64,000 nt of DNA from Geopseudomonas sagittaria (GTDB taxonomy: Bacteria; Pseudomonadota; Gammaproteobacteria; Pseudomonadales; Pseudomonadaceae): NCBI RefSeq assembly GCF_900115715.1, contig NZ_FOXM01000011.1, forward strand, positions 62,001-126,000, given 5' to 3'. Shown piece by piece: positions 1 through 11,071 of this stretch; within the stretch, counting starts at the first letter, position 1; the number at the start of each line of letters is the position of its first letter. The notes beneath the pieces were generated by a model, which had not been told where the DNA came from, did not search any database, and saw only the letters and a program-made list of their open reading frames with translations. A program made the translations under genes and the position numbers.

Positions 1-230
1 AGCAGCGCTTCGGCCTGCAGGCGATCCAGCCGCTGGCGGATGCCGGGGTGCTGGAGATGCGCTATCCGGTCGCGGCCTATCCGGCCAAGATCACCAGCTT
101 CGATCTGGACAAGAACCCGCTGGTCGAGGGCACACTGCAGGGCATCAAGGGCCAGTACCTGATCTTCGATACCGGCGTGATCAACATTCGCAAGTACACG
201 GCCTACCAGCTGGCCGTGCAGCAACTCTAA
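1..230 (+). CDS. DUF2797 family protein, C-terminal fragment
   Basis: The reading frame is open from the window edge (first full codon at base 3) to a TAA at 228-230, giving the last 75 or so residues of a protein that starts outside the window. The tail contains GIKGQYLIFDTGVINIRKY, which matches the conserved C-terminal end of DUF2797 proteins as I know the family. A DUF2797 gene directly upstream of pepN is a common Pseudomonas arrangement. Only 11 bases separate its stop from pepN, so the two are probably co-transcribed. The molecular function of the family is not established and nothing here adds to it. Confidence 0.75.
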   Translation, partial: QRFGLQAIQPLADAGVLEMRYPVAAYPAKITSFDLDKNPLVEGTLQGIKGQYLIFDTGVINIRKYTAYQLAVQQL

Positions 231-241
231 GGAAGCCAGAC

Positions 242-2899
242 ATGCGCAGCGAACAACCGAAGACTGTCTATCTCAAGGATTATCGGGCCCCCGACTACCT
301 GATCGACGAGACCCACCTGACCTTCGAGCTGTTCGAGGACCACACCCTGGTCCATGCGCAACTGGTCATGCGCCGCAACCCGCAAGCCGGCAGCGGCCTG
401 CCGCCGCTGGTGCTCGACGGCCAGCAGCTCGAACTGCTGTCGCTGGCGGTGGACGACGTGCCGCTGGGCGAGGGCGACTACCAGCAGGACGACAGCCACC
501 TGACCCTGCAGCCGACCCGCAGCGAGTTCGTCATCGACAGCAGCGTGCGCATCCACCCGGAAAGCAACACCGCGCTGGAAGGCCTGTACAAGTCCGGCGG
601 CATGTTCTGCACCCAGTGCGAGGCCGAGGGTTTCCGCAAGATCACCTTCTACCTCGACCGCCCGGACGTGATGAGCAAGTTCACCACCACGGTGAGCGCG
701 GCGCAGAGGGATTATCCGGTGCTGCTGTCCAACGGCAACCCGATCGCCAGCGGCCACGAAGAGGACGGCCGCCACTGGGCCACCTGGCAGGACCCGTTCA
801 GGAAGCCGGCCTACCTGTTCGCCCTGGTCGCCGGCGACCTGTGGTGCATCGAGGACAGCTTCCGGACCATGAGCGGCCGCGACGTCGCCCTGCGCATCTA
901 CGTCGAGCCGGAGAACATCGGCAAGCTGCAGCACGGCATGGACAGCCTGAAGAAGTCGATGAAGTGGGACGAGGAGGTCTACGGCCGCGAATACGACCTG
1001 GACATCTTCATGATCGTCGCGGTCAACGACTTCAACATGGGCGCCATGGAGAACAAGGGCCTCAACATCTTCAACTCCAGCTGCGTGCTGGCCCACCCGG
1101 AAACCGCCACCGACGCCGCCCACCAGCGTGTCGAGGCGGTGGTCGCCCACGAATACTTCCACAACTGGTCGGGCAACCGCGTCACCTGCCGCGACTGGTT
1201 CCAGCTGTCGCTGAAGGAAGGCTTCACCGTGTTCCGCGACGCCGAGTTCTCGGCCGACATGAACTCGCGCACGGTCAAGCGCATCGAGGACGTCGCCTTC
1301 CTGCGCACCCAGCAGTTCGCCGAGGACGCCGGTCCGATGGCCCATCCGGTACGCCCGGACGCCTACATGGAGATCTCCAACTTCTACACCCTGACCATCT
1401 ACGAGAAGGGCGCGGAAGTGCTGCGCATGATCCACACCCTGCTCGGCGCCGAGGCGTTCCGCCAGGGCTCGGATCTGTACTTCGACCGCCACGACGGCCA
1501 GGCGGTGACCTGCGATGACTTCATCCAGGCCATGGAGGACGCCAGCGGCGTCGACCTCGGCCAGTTCAAGCGCTGGTACACCCAGTCGGGCACCCCGCGC
1601 CTGGTGGTGGAGGAGGCCTACGACCCGGTCGCCCATACCTACAGCCTGACCTTCCGGCAGAGCTGCCCGCCGACCCCGGGCCAGGAGCACAAGCAGCCCT
1701 TCGTTATCCCGGTGGCCATGGGCCTGCTCGACGCCCACGGCCACGAACTGCCGCTGCGCCTGGCCGGCGAGGCGGTGGCGGACGGCACTTCGCGCGTGCT
1801 GGCGGTGACCGAGGCCGAGCAGCACTTCACCTTCGTCGATGTCGCCCACAAGCCGCTGCCCTCGCTGCTGCGCGGCTTCTCCGCGCCGGTCAAGCTGAGC
1901 TTCCCCTACAGCCGCGACCAGCTGATGTTCCTCATGCAGCACGACTCCGACGGCTTCAACCGCTGGGAGGCGGGCCAGCAGCTCAGCGTGCAGGTGCTGC
2001 AGGAGCTGGTCGACCAGCAGCAGCGCGACGAGGCGCTGAGCCTCGATCCGCGCCTGATCGCGGCGCTGCGCAGCGTGCTGGCCGATGAAAGCCTGGATGC
2101 GGCGATGGTCGCCGAGATGCTCTCGCTGCCGGCCGAGGCCTACCTCGCCGAGCTGAGCGAGGTGGCCGACGTCGACGCCATCCACGCCGCCCGCGAATTC
2201 GCCCGTGCACAGATCTGCGCCGAGCTGTTCGACCTGCTGTGGGCGCGCTACCAGGCCTGCCGCGAGCAGTCGCGCAGCACGCCGTACGCCGCCGACGCCG
2301 CGCAGATCGCCCGGCGCAGCCTGCAGAACATCGCCCTGTCCTACCTGGCGCTGGCCGGCAGCGACGAGGTGGTCGACGTCTGCGAGGAGCAGTTCGAGCA
2401 TGCCGACAACATGACCGAGCGCCTGGCCGCCATGGCCGTGCTGGTCAACTCGCCGTTCGAGTCGGAGAAGGCTACGGCGCTGGCCAAGTTCGCCGACTAC
2501 TTCAAGGACGACGCGCTGGTCATGGACCAGTGGTTCAGCGTGCAGGCCGGCAGCCCGCTGCCCGGCGGTCTGGAGCGGGTCGAGGCGCTGATGCACCACC
2601 CGGCCTTCACCCTGAAGAACCCCAACAAGGTGCGCGCGCTGATCGGCGCCTTCGCCAACCAGAACCACGTCAACTTCCATCGCCTCGACGGCGCCGGCTA
2701 CCGCTTCCTCGCCGACCAGGTGATCGCCCTCAACGCCCTCAACCCGCAGATCGCTTCCCGCCTGCTGACCCCGCTGACCCGCTGGCGCAAGTTCGACAGC
2801 GCCCGCCAGGCGCTGATGCGCGGCGAACTGGAGCGCATCCTGGCCAGCGGCGAGCTGTCCAGCGACGTGTTCGAGGTGGTGAGCAAGAGCCTGGTCTGA
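242..2899 (+). CDS. pepN: Aminopeptidase N (M1 family zinc metallopeptidase)
   Basis: This 885-residue protein is a cytosolic M1 metallopeptidase that removes N-terminal amino acids from peptides. The substrate-binding GAMEN motif is at residues 267-271. The zinc site is HEYFH at 303-307 with the third ligand at Glu326, in the usual HExxH-x18-E spacing. The length agrees with bacterial PepN (about 870-890 residues) and includes the long C-terminal helical domain. The ATG follows AAGGAAGCCAGAC, an acceptable ribosome-binding site. The gene lies just after the DUF2797 gene and is followed by a strong hairpin terminator. No truncation or missing catalytic residue is seen. Confidence 0.97.
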   Translation: MRSEQPKTVYLKDYRAPDYLIDETHLTFELFEDHTLVHAQLVMRRNPQAGSGLPPLVLDGQQLELLSLAVDDVPLGEGDYQQDDSHLTLQPTRSEFVIDSSVRIHPESNTALEGLYKSGGMFCTQCEAEGFRKITFYLDRPDVMSKFTTTVSAAQRDYPVLLSNGNPIASGHEEDGRHWATWQDPFRKPAYLFALVAGDLWCIEDSFRTMSGRDVALRIYVEPENIGKLQHGMDSLKKSMKWDEEVYGREYDLDIFMIVAVNDFNMGAMENKGLNIFNSSCVLAHPETATDAAHQRVEAVVAHEYFHNWSGNRVTCRDWFQLSLKEGFTVFRDAEFSADMNSRTVKRIEDVAFLRTQQFAEDAGPMAHPVRPDAYMEISNFYTLTIYEKGAEVLRMIHTLLGAEAFRQGSDLYFDRHDGQAVTCDDFIQAMEDASGVDLGQFKRWYTQSGTPRLVVEEAYDPVAHTYSLTFRQSCPPTPGQEHKQPFVIPVAMGLLDAHGHELPLRLAGEAVADGTSRVLAVTEAEQHFTFVDVAHKPLPSLLRGFSAPVKLSFPYSRDQLMFLMQHDSDGFNRWEAGQQLSVQVLQELVDQQQRDEALSLDPRLIAALRSVLADESLDAAMVAEMLSLPAEAYLAELSEVADVDAIHAAREFARAQICAELFDLLWARYQACREQSRSTPYAADAAQIARRSLQNIALSYLALAGSDEVVDVCEEQFEHADNMTERLAAMAVLVNSPFESEKATALAKFADYFKDDALVMDQWFSVQAGSPLPGGLERVEALMHHPAFTLKNPNKVRALIGAFANQNHVNFHRLDGAGYRFLADQVIALNALNPQIASRLLTPLTRWRKFDSARQALMRGELERILASGELSSDVFEVVSKSLV

Positions 2900-2913
2900 T
2901 CGGTCCAGGGCAG

Positions 2914-2955
2914 GCCAAGGCCGCGTCGGCACTGCTGTGTCGGCGCGGCCTTGGC
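2914..2955 (+). terminator. Intrinsic terminator of pepN
   Basis: A perfect 12-bp stem, GCCAAGGCCGCG at 2914-2925 and its complement at 2944-2955, closes an 18-base loop starting 14 bases after the pepN stop. GTTTCT follows. The T tract is short, but position and stem strength fit a rho-independent terminator between pepN and the convergent LysR gene. Confidence 0.7.
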
Positions 2956-2986
2956 GTTTCTGCCTTGGCGTTTCTAGAGAGTGGGC

Positions 2987-3877
2987 TCAGCCGCCGAACA
3001 GCTCCACCAGCCAGTCGATGAACACCCGCAGGCGCGGGGTCAGGTGGCGGTGGTGGGGGTAGAGCACGGTCATCGGCAGCGGCGGCGGGCGGTGCTGGGG
3101 CAGCAGCTCGACCAGGCTGCCGGCGGCGAGCTGGCGCTGCACGTGGTAGTGCGGCACCTGGACGATGCCCAGCCCGGCCTCGCAGGCTGCCACGTAGGAC
3201 TCGCCGTTGTTGACCGCCAGGCAGGCCGGCAGGGTGTAGGGCACCAGCCGGCCAGCGACGCTGAACTCCAGCGGTTGCAGGCGGCCGCTGGTGGCCGACA
3301 GGTAGTCGACGCACTGGTGCCCGTCGAGCTGCTCGAGGCTGGTCGGCAGGCCGTGGCGGGACAGGTAGCCGGCGCTGGCGCAGGTCAGCTGGCGCAGCGG
3401 CGGCAGGGCGCGGGCGACCAGGGTGGAATCGTTCAGCTCGCCGATACGCACCACGCAGTCGACGCCTTCGCGCACCAGGTCGATCATCCGGTCGCCGATG
3501 CCGATTTCCAGGACGATCTCCGGGTAGCGTGCGTAGAAGTCCGGCAGGGCCGGGATCACCACCAGTCGGCCGAGCGAGGCGGGCAGGTCGATCTTCAGAC
3601 GGCCGCGCGGGTGCTGCGCACTGCGTGAGAACACGCTTTCCGCTTCCTCGATCTCGCCGAGGATATTCAGGCAGTGCTGGTAGTAGGAGCGCCCGTCGAG
3701 GGTGGCGCTGACCTGGCGGGTGGTGCGCTGCAGCAGGCGGGCGCCCAGATGGCTTTCCAGCTGCTTGATCAGCGCGGTCGCCGAGGCGCGCGACATCGCC
3801 AGCTGCTCGGCCGCCTTGCTGAAGCTGCCGAGTTCGACGATGCGCACAAACAGCTGCATGGCCTGCAAACGGTCCAT
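2987..3877 (-). CDS. LysR-type transcriptional regulator
   Basis: This 296-residue protein has a LysR winged helix-turn-helix at about residues 4-62 (MQLFVRIVELGSFSKAAEQ, then SRASATALIKQLE), followed by a periplasmic-binding-like effector domain to the C terminus. The phrase RGRLKIDLPASLGRLVVIPAL at the domain junction resembles the CrgA/PA-type LysR subgroup common in Pseudomonas. The ATG at 3877 is the first residue of the conserved HTH. It is divergent from the BenE-like transporter with a 134-base gap, so it may regulate that gene and itself. The effector cannot be predicted from sequence. Confidence 0.92.
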   Translation of the reverse strand: MDRLQAMQLFVRIVELGSFSKAAEQLAMSRASATALIKQLESHLGARLLQRTTRQVSATLDGRSYYQHCLNILGEIEEAESVFSRSAQHPRGRLKIDLPASLGRLVVIPALPDFYARYPEIVLEIGIGDRMIDLVREGVDCVVRIGELNDSTLVARALPPLRQLTCASAGYLSRHGLPTSLEQLDGHQCVDYLSATSGRLQPLEFSVAGRLVPYTLPACLAVNNGESYVAACEAGLGIVQVPHYHVQRQLAAGSLVELLPQHRPPPLPMTVLYPHHRHLTPRLRVFIDWLVELFGG

Positions 3878-4011
3878 GGTTGATCCGATTGTTCTTTAGG
3901 TCCGAATAGTGTTGCCAGTTTGGCCGGCTTTATCAATTCGCGGGCTGACAATAAGGTTGCAGCATCGCCGGCCCCATGAGCTGGCTGGCATGCTTGGTTG
4001 GAGCACCCAGA

Positions 4012-5235
4012 ATGAAGCGCAGCACTATCCAGCAGGATTTTTCGATTTCGGCCGTCACGGCCGGCTTTCTCGCCGTACTGATCTCCTATTCAGGTCCGTT
4101 GATCATCTTCTTCCAGGCCGCGCAGAGCGCCGAGGTCTCCACGGCGCTGATGACCTCCTGGGTCTGGGCTATCTCCATCGGCGCGGCGCTGTCCGGCATC
4201 CTGCTCAGCTGGTGGCTCAAGGTGCCGGTGGTCACCGCCTGGTCCGCTCCCGGTACGGCGCTGCTGGTCACCCTGTTCCCCGAGCTCAGCCTCAATCAGG
4301 CGGTGGGCGCCTACATCACCGCGGCGGTGGCGATTTTCCTGATCGGCGTTAGCGGCTACTTCGACCGGATCGTCCAGGCCATCCCCAAGGGCATCGCCTG
4401 CGCGATGATGGCCGGCATCCTGTTCCAATTCGGTGTGGGCGCGTTCCAGGCGGTGGAAGGCATGCCGGCCCTGGCGCTCGGCATGATCGGCGCCTACCTG
4501 CTGCTCAAGCGCCTGTTTCCCCGCTATTGCCTGGTGCTGCTGCTGATCGTCGGCGTGGCCCTGTCCGTCGGCCTGGAGGGCGCCAACCTGCAGGGCATCG
4601 AGCTGAGCCTGGCCATCCCGGTGTTCATCGCGCCGGAGTGGACCTGGAGCGCCACCCTGAGCCTGGCCATCCCGCTGGTGCTGGTCAGCCTGACCGGGCA
4701 GTTCCTGCCCGGCATGGCCATCCTGCGTAGCTCGGGCTACCACACCCCGGCCAAGCCGCTGATCGCCGTCACCGGCCTGGCCTCGCTGGCGGTCGCCTGC
4801 TTCGGCGGCATCACCATCGTCATCGCCGCGATCACCGCGGCCCTGTGCACCGGCAAGGATGCCCACGAGAATCCCGACAAGCGCTACGTCGCCGGGATCG
4901 CCAACGGCGTGTTCTACCTGCTCGGCGGCTGCTTCGCCGGCACCATCATCCTGCTGTTCACCTCCATGCCCAAGGCCTTCGTCGCCGTGCTGGCCGGGCT
5001 GGCGCTGATCGGCGCCATCACCAGCAACGTGATGGGCGCGGTACACGAGGCGGAGCACCGTGAGGCGTCGATGATCACCTTCCTGGCCACGGCCTCCGGG
5101 ATGAGTTTCTTCGGCCTGGGCTCGGCCTTCTGGGGCGTGGTGCTCGGCTCGCTGGCCTACCTGATCCTGCACAAGTCGGGCTGGCTGCCGCGCAAAGCCC
5201 CGGCGGCCGGGCTGGTGGTGCCAAGCAAGGACTGA
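4012..5235 (+). CDS. BenE family benzoate/H+ symporter-like membrane transporter
   Basis: This is a 407-residue, highly hydrophobic inner-membrane protein with about 12 predicted transmembrane segments, resembling the BenE family. Family-like features include WSAPGTALL near residue 80 and a QAIPKGIACAMMAGILF segment. The start is placed at 4012 because GGAG at 4000-4003 lies 8 bases upstream and the next residues (MKRSTIQQDFS) match typical BenE N termini; an in-frame ATG at 3976 lacks a convincing site. BenE proteins import benzoate and related aromatic acids, but no benzoate-degradation gene is present here, so the substrate is unproven. The divergent LysR gene is the likely regulator. Confidence 0.85.
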   Translation: MKRSTIQQDFSISAVTAGFLAVLISYSGPLIIFFQAAQSAEVSTALMTSWVWAISIGAALSGILLSWWLKVPVVTAWSAPGTALLVTLFPELSLNQAVGAYITAAVAIFLIGVSGYFDRIVQAIPKGIACAMMAGILFQFGVGAFQAVEGMPALALGMIGAYLLLKRLFPRYCLVLLLIVGVALSVGLEGANLQGIELSLAIPVFIAPEWTWSATLSLAIPLVLVSLTGQFLPGMAILRSSGYHTPAKPLIAVTGLASLAVACFGGITIVIAAITAALCTGKDAHENPDKRYVAGIANGVFYLLGGCFAGTIILLFTSMPKAFVAVLAGLALIGAITSNVMGAVHEAEHREASMITFLATASGMSFFGLGSAFWGVVLGSLAYLILHKSGWLPRKAPAAGLVVPSKD

Positions 5236-5444
5236 GCCGGCGCAGGGTGACGAGGGGCGTGCACGCTTTGCGATGGGCAGGTTTGGCGAAATTGGCTGAT
5301 GGCACCGGCGACATGGCCCGCCATAGGCTAAAAGGATATGAGGTGGAGCGCGTTATGCCGATTGCGCAGAAGGACGGCGTGGCACGCCCCTCGGACGCCT
5401 GGCGCTCGCCGGAAGCGACCATCCTCATCCCCAGGAGCACCTCC

Positions 5445-6569
5445 ATGTCGCAGAAGATTGCAGGAAATGGCTTTCTCGCCCTCGCGGTAGCCGCCGCGCT
5501 GGGCCTGTCTTCGGTGGTTCAGGCCGAGATACTGATCGGCGTGGCTGGCCCCCACACCGGCCCCAGCGCCGCGATCGGCGAGCAGTACTGGCGTGGGGCG
5601 AGCCAGGCGGCGGCCGACATCAATGCCGCCGGCGGCATCAACGGCGAGCCGATCAAGCTGGTCAAGGGCGACGACGCCTGCGAGCCGAAACAGGCGGTGG
5701 CGGTGGCCAACCGCCTGGTCGACCAGGACAAGGTCGCCGGGGTGATCGGCCACTTCTGCTCTTCCTCCACCATCCCGGCCTCCGCGGTGTACGACGAGGC
5801 GGCCGTGCTGATGATCACCCCCGGCTCGACCAACCCGGTGGTCACCGACCGGCGCCTCAACGTGGTGTTCCGCATGTGCGGCCGCGACGACCAGCAGGGC
5901 CAGGTCGCCGCCGACTTCATCGTCGACACCCTGAAGGGCGCGCGGGTGGCGATCATCCATGACAAGGACACCTACGGTCAGGGCATCGCCAATGCCGCCA
6001 AGGCCCAGCTCAACAAGCGCGGTGTCACCGAGGTGCTCTACGAGGGCCTGACCCGTGGCGAGAAGGACTTCAACGCGCTGGTCACCAAGCTGCGTGGCGC
6101 CAACGTCGACGTGGTCTACTTCGGCGGCCTGCATCCGGAGGCCGGCCCGCTGCTGCGGCAGATGCGCGAGCAGGGCCTGAACGCCCACTTCGTCTCCGGC
6201 GATGGTGTGGTCACCGACGAGCTGGTCACCACCGCCGGCGGCCCGCAGTACGTCAAGGGTGCCTACATGACCTTCGGTGCCGACCCGCGCAAGATTCCCG
6301 AGGGCCAGGCGGTGGTCGAGAAGCTGCGCGCCGGCGGCTACGAGCCGGAGGGCTACACTCTGTACGCCTATGCCTCGCTGCAGGCGATGGCGGCGGCCTT
6401 CAACGGCGTCGGCTCGGCAGACGCCGAGGAGGCCAGCGCCTGGCTGAAGAGCCATTCGGTGCCGACCGTGATGGGCAGCAAGGCCTGGGATCGCAAGGGC
6501 GACCTCAAGGTCAGCGACTACGTGCTCTACCAGTGGGACGACCAGGGCAAGTATCACCAGCTGCCGTGA
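5445..6569 (+). CDS. Branched-chain amino acid-type ABC transporter substrate-binding protein
   Basis: This 374-residue periplasmic binding protein of the LivJ/BraC class starts with a Sec signal peptide (hydrophobic FLALAVAAALGLSS, cleavage likely after VVQA). The mature part begins with the family signature IGVAGPHTGPSAAIGEQY and includes DDACEPKQAVAVANRLV and HFCSSSTIPASAVY, the ligand-binding serine loop. The start at 5445 has AGGAG at 5433-5437 with 7-base spacing; the open frame upstream lacks a signal peptide. It leads a five-gene importer. It differs enough from BraC that its ligand may be another amino acid or an aromatic or short carboxylate. Confidence 0.93.
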   Translation: MSQKIAGNGFLALAVAAALGLSSVVQAEILIGVAGPHTGPSAAIGEQYWRGASQAAADINAAGGINGEPIKLVKGDDACEPKQAVAVANRLVDQDKVAGVIGHFCSSSTIPASAVYDEAAVLMITPGSTNPVVTDRRLNVVFRMCGRDDQQGQVAADFIVDTLKGARVAIIHDKDTYGQGIANAAKAQLNKRGVTEVLYEGLTRGEKDFNALVTKLRGANVDVVYFGGLHPEAGPLLRQMREQGLNAHFVSGDGVVTDELVTTAGGPQYVKGAYMTFGADPRKIPEGQAVVEKLRAGGYEPEGYTLYAYASLQAMAAAFNGVGSADAEEASAWLKSHSVPTVMGSKAWDRKGDLKVSDYVLYQWDDQGKYHQLP

Positions 6570-6600
6570 GGCGAGTCCGCTAAAGGCGGGCATCTCCGAT

Positions 6601-6643
6601 CCGCAGGGTGGAAAACCCGTGCAGCGGTTTTTCCACCCTGCGG
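6601..6643. repeat. REP-like inverted repeat between binding protein and permease genes
   Basis: A perfect 15-bp inverted repeat, CCGCAGGGTGGAAAA at 6601-6615 and its complement at 6629-6643, encloses a 13-base loop that could pair further (CCCG with CGGT-type contacts). It lies 31 bases after the binding-protein stop. Stem-loops here often protect the upstream mRNA and reduce readthrough, which would give more binding protein than permease. The GGGTGGAAAA arm looks like a dispersed repeat family, but this is the only copy in the window. Confidence 0.55.
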
Positions 6644-6749
6644 TGCTGCCGGCCCGACCTCGTGGCGACGCTCTTGCGCGGGTGGCGGGCCTTGGGGCCG
6701 CACCACGGCAAGGGCGCGCCTCCCACAGCTCCCCACTGAGGCGACACGC

Positions 6750-7664
6750 ATGGACGGCATCTTCCTGCAGCAGCTGATCAACGGGCTGACCCTCGGCGCG
6801 GTCTACGGGCTGATCGCCATCGGCTATACCATGGTCTACGGCATCATCGGCATGATCAATTTCGCCCACGGCGAGGTGTACATGATCAGCGCCTATCTGT
6901 CGGCCATCGGTCTGGCGCTGCTGAGCTTCTTCGGCCTGGAATCCTTTCCGCTGCTGATCTTCGGCACCCTGCTGTTCACCGTCTGCGTCACCGGCCTGTA
7001 CGGCTGGGTGATCGAGCGCATCGCCTACAAGCCGCTGCGCAACTCCACCCGCCTGGCGCCGCTGATCAGCGCCATCGGCATCTCGCTGATCCTGCAGAAC
7101 TACGTGCAGATCAGCCAGGGCGCGCGCCAGCAGGGCGTGCCGACCCTGCTCGATGGCGCCTTCCGCGTCGCCATCGGCGAGGGTTTCCTGCAGATCAGCT
7201 ACACCAAGGTGTTCATCCTGATCGCCGCCTTCGCCGGCATGGCCGCGCTGACCTGGGTGATTCGCTACACCAAGCTCGGCCGCATGTGCCGGGCCACCCA
7301 GCAGGACCGCAAGATGGCGCAGATCCTCGGCATCGACACCGACCGGGTGATTTCCGCCGTGTTCGTCATCGGCGCCGCCATGGCCGCGCTGGCCGGCGTG
7401 CTGATCACCATGAACTACGGCACCTTCGATTTCTACGCCGGCTTCGTCATCGGCATCAAGGCGTTCACCGCCGCGGTGCTCGGCGGCATCGGCTCGCTGC
7501 CCGGGGCGATGCTCGGCGGGCTGATCCTCGGCGTCGCCGAGGCGCAGTTCTCCGGGCTGGTCAACACCGACTACAAGGACGTGTTCAGCTTCTCGCTGCT
7601 GGTGCTGATCCTGATCTTCCGCCCGCAAGGACTCCTGGGTAGGCCCCAGGTGGCGAAGGTGTGA
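6750..7664 (+). CDS. livH: Branched-chain amino acid-type ABC transporter permease LivH
   Basis: This 304-residue integral membrane permease has about eight hydrophobic segments. Its N terminus (QQLINGLTLGAVYGLIAIG, then NFAHGEVYMI) is the classic LivH signature, and FTAAVLGGIGSLPGAMLGG near residue 245 is the conserved coupling region. It would pair with LivM to form the translocation channel. It is separated from the binding-protein gene by 180 bases containing a stem-loop, and LivM begins 2 bases after its stop. Length is normal for the family. Confidence 0.95.
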   Translation: MDGIFLQQLINGLTLGAVYGLIAIGYTMVYGIIGMINFAHGEVYMISAYLSAIGLALLSFFGLESFPLLIFGTLLFTVCVTGLYGWVIERIAYKPLRNSTRLAPLISAIGISLILQNYVQISQGARQQGVPTLLDGAFRVAIGEGFLQISYTKVFILIAAFAGMAALTWVIRYTKLGRMCRATQQDRKMAQILGIDTDRVISAVFVIGAAMAALAGVLITMNYGTFDFYAGFVIGIKAFTAAVLGGIGSLPGAMLGGLILGVAEAQFSGLVNTDYKDVFSFSLLVLILIFRPQGLLGRPQVAKV

Positions 7665-7666
7665 GC

Positions 7667-8940
<1,274 letters not shown>

Positions 8941-8944
<4 letters not shown>

Positions 8945-9812
8945 CCGGGGAGCACGTGCTCAGCGTCGCCCACCTGTCCATGCAGTTCGGCGGCATCCGC
9001 GCCCTGCACGACGTCAGCCTCGGCGTGCAGCGTGGCTCGATCACCGCGCTGATCGGCCCCAACGGCGCCGGCAAGACCACCCTGTTCAACTGCCTGACCG
9101 GCTTCTACCGCGCCAGCGGCGGCAGCATCCGCCTGTATACCCGCGGTATGGCCACCGACGTGCTGCAGGTGCTCGGCGAACCGTTCCAGCTGGGCGACTT
9201 CGTGCGCCCGCGGCAGTTCGCCAGCCGCCTGTGGTACAAGCTGTTCGGCGGCACCCACCGGGTCAACCGCGCCGGCCTGGCGCGTACCTTCCAGAACATC
9301 CGCCTGTTCCGCGAGATGTCGGTGCTGGAGAACCTGCTGGTGGCCCAGCACCTGTGGCTGAACCGCAGCCTGCTGGCCGGGGTGCTCAACACCCCGGGCT
9401 TTCGCCGCGCCGAGGAACAGGCGTTGGCGCATGCCTTCTACTGGCTGGAGCTGGTCGATCTGGTCGACTGCGCCAACCGCCTGGCCGGCGAACTGTCCTA
9501 CGGCCAGCAGCGCCGCCTGGAGATCGCCCGCGCCATGTGCACGCGGCCGCAGCTGCTGTGTCTGGACGAGCCGGCCGCCGGCCTCAACCCGGCCGAGACC
9601 GCGGCGCTCGGTGCGATCATCCGTACCCTGCGCGACACGCACCAGCTCAGCGTGCTGCTGATCGAGCACGACATGGGCATGGTGATGGGCATTTCCGACC
9701 ACATCGTGGTGCTCGACCACGGCGAGGTGATCGCCGCGGGCGCGCCGGCGGCGATCCGCAGCGACCCCAAGGTGATCGCCGCCTACCTGGGCGCCGACGA
9801 GGAGGAGCCGGC

Positions 9813-9816
<4 letters not shown>
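8941..9816 (+). CDS. livG: ABC transporter ATP-binding protein LivG, with an internal insertion
   Basis: This is a 291-residue nucleotide-binding subunit. Walker A is GPNGAGKTT near residues 38-46, the Q-loop region is RTFQNIRLF, the signature is LSYGQQRRLEIARAM, Walker B is LLCLDEPAAGLNP, and the switch histidine is in IEHDMGMVM. Typical LivG proteins are about 255 residues. The extra length is an insertion of roughly 35 residues between Walker A and the Q-loop, starting near YTRGMATDVLQVLG and ending before GTHRVNRAGLA. It lies next to the helical subdomain and is likely surface-exposed. The start ATG overlaps the livM stop and the stop overlaps livF, showing translational coupling. Confidence 0.93.
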
Positions 9817-10529
<713 letters not shown>

Positions 10530-10585
10530 CTCGCAGGCGGTTGAAAAACTACCTGCGTCGCCGATGCTGGGTCAAAAGCAGCCTG

Positions 10586-11032
10586 CTAGTCGGCAATCTC
10601 CGCTTCGACCAGCTGCGCCAGCAGCAGGAGCGACTCCTGCCAGCCGAGATAGCAGGATTCCGCCGGGATCGCCTCGGGTATCCCCTCCTGCACGATGCTC
10701 AGCTCGGTCCCGCAGGACACCCCCTTCAGGGTGACCGTCGTCTGCATGGTGCCGGGCAGGTTCGGATCGTCGAAGCGGTCGCTGTTGCGGATGAGCTCGT
10801 TGGGTACCAGCTCGAGGTATTCGCCGCCGAAGGATTGGCTCTGGCCGGTGCTGAAGTTGGTGAACGACATCCGGTAGGTTCCGCCGACCCGGGCATCCAG
10901 CTGATGCACCTTGGCGGTGAAGCCGTGGGGAGGCAGCCACTTGACCAGGGCCTCGGCGTCCAGGTAGGCGCGATAGATTCGCTCGGGCGGCGCCCGCAGT
11001 ACGCGGTGCAGGCGGACGGTGTGGGTCGGCAT
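10586..11032 (-). CDS. SRPBCC/AHSA1-like protein
   Basis: This 148-residue protein belongs to the AHSA1-like branch of the SRPBCC (START-like) fold. It shows the standard pattern: HRVLRAPPERIYRAYLDAEALVKWLPPHGFT at the N terminus (first strand and helix), RVGGTYRMSF, a GGEYLELVPNELI strand, and a C-terminal helix starting GWQESLLLLAQLVE. The fold forms a hydrophobic cavity; individual members have varied or unknown ligands. It is 39 bases downstream of the TPR protein gene on the same strand and probably co-transcribed. No specific function can be given. Confidence 0.88.
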   Translation of the reverse strand: MPTHTVRLHRVLRAPPERIYRAYLDAEALVKWLPPHGFTAKVHQLDARVGGTYRMSFTNFSTGQSQSFGGEYLELVPNELIRNSDRFDDPNLPGTMQTTVTLKGVSCGTELSIVQEGIPEAIPAESCYLGWQESLLLLAQLVEAEIAD

Positions 11033-11071
11033 AGGGATTTTTCCTGTCGTTGGCTATGGCCTGCAGGCGGG

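Noticed and set aside
227-2932. A 901-codon open frame opposite pepN.
   Set aside because: High-GC genes with G/C third positions leave long open frames on the opposite strand. It has no family similarity and fully overlaps an unmistakable gene.
5236-5444. A possible sigma-54 promoter (TGGCAC near 5298) upstream of the binding-protein gene.
   Set aside because: The TTGC half is missing at the required spacing.
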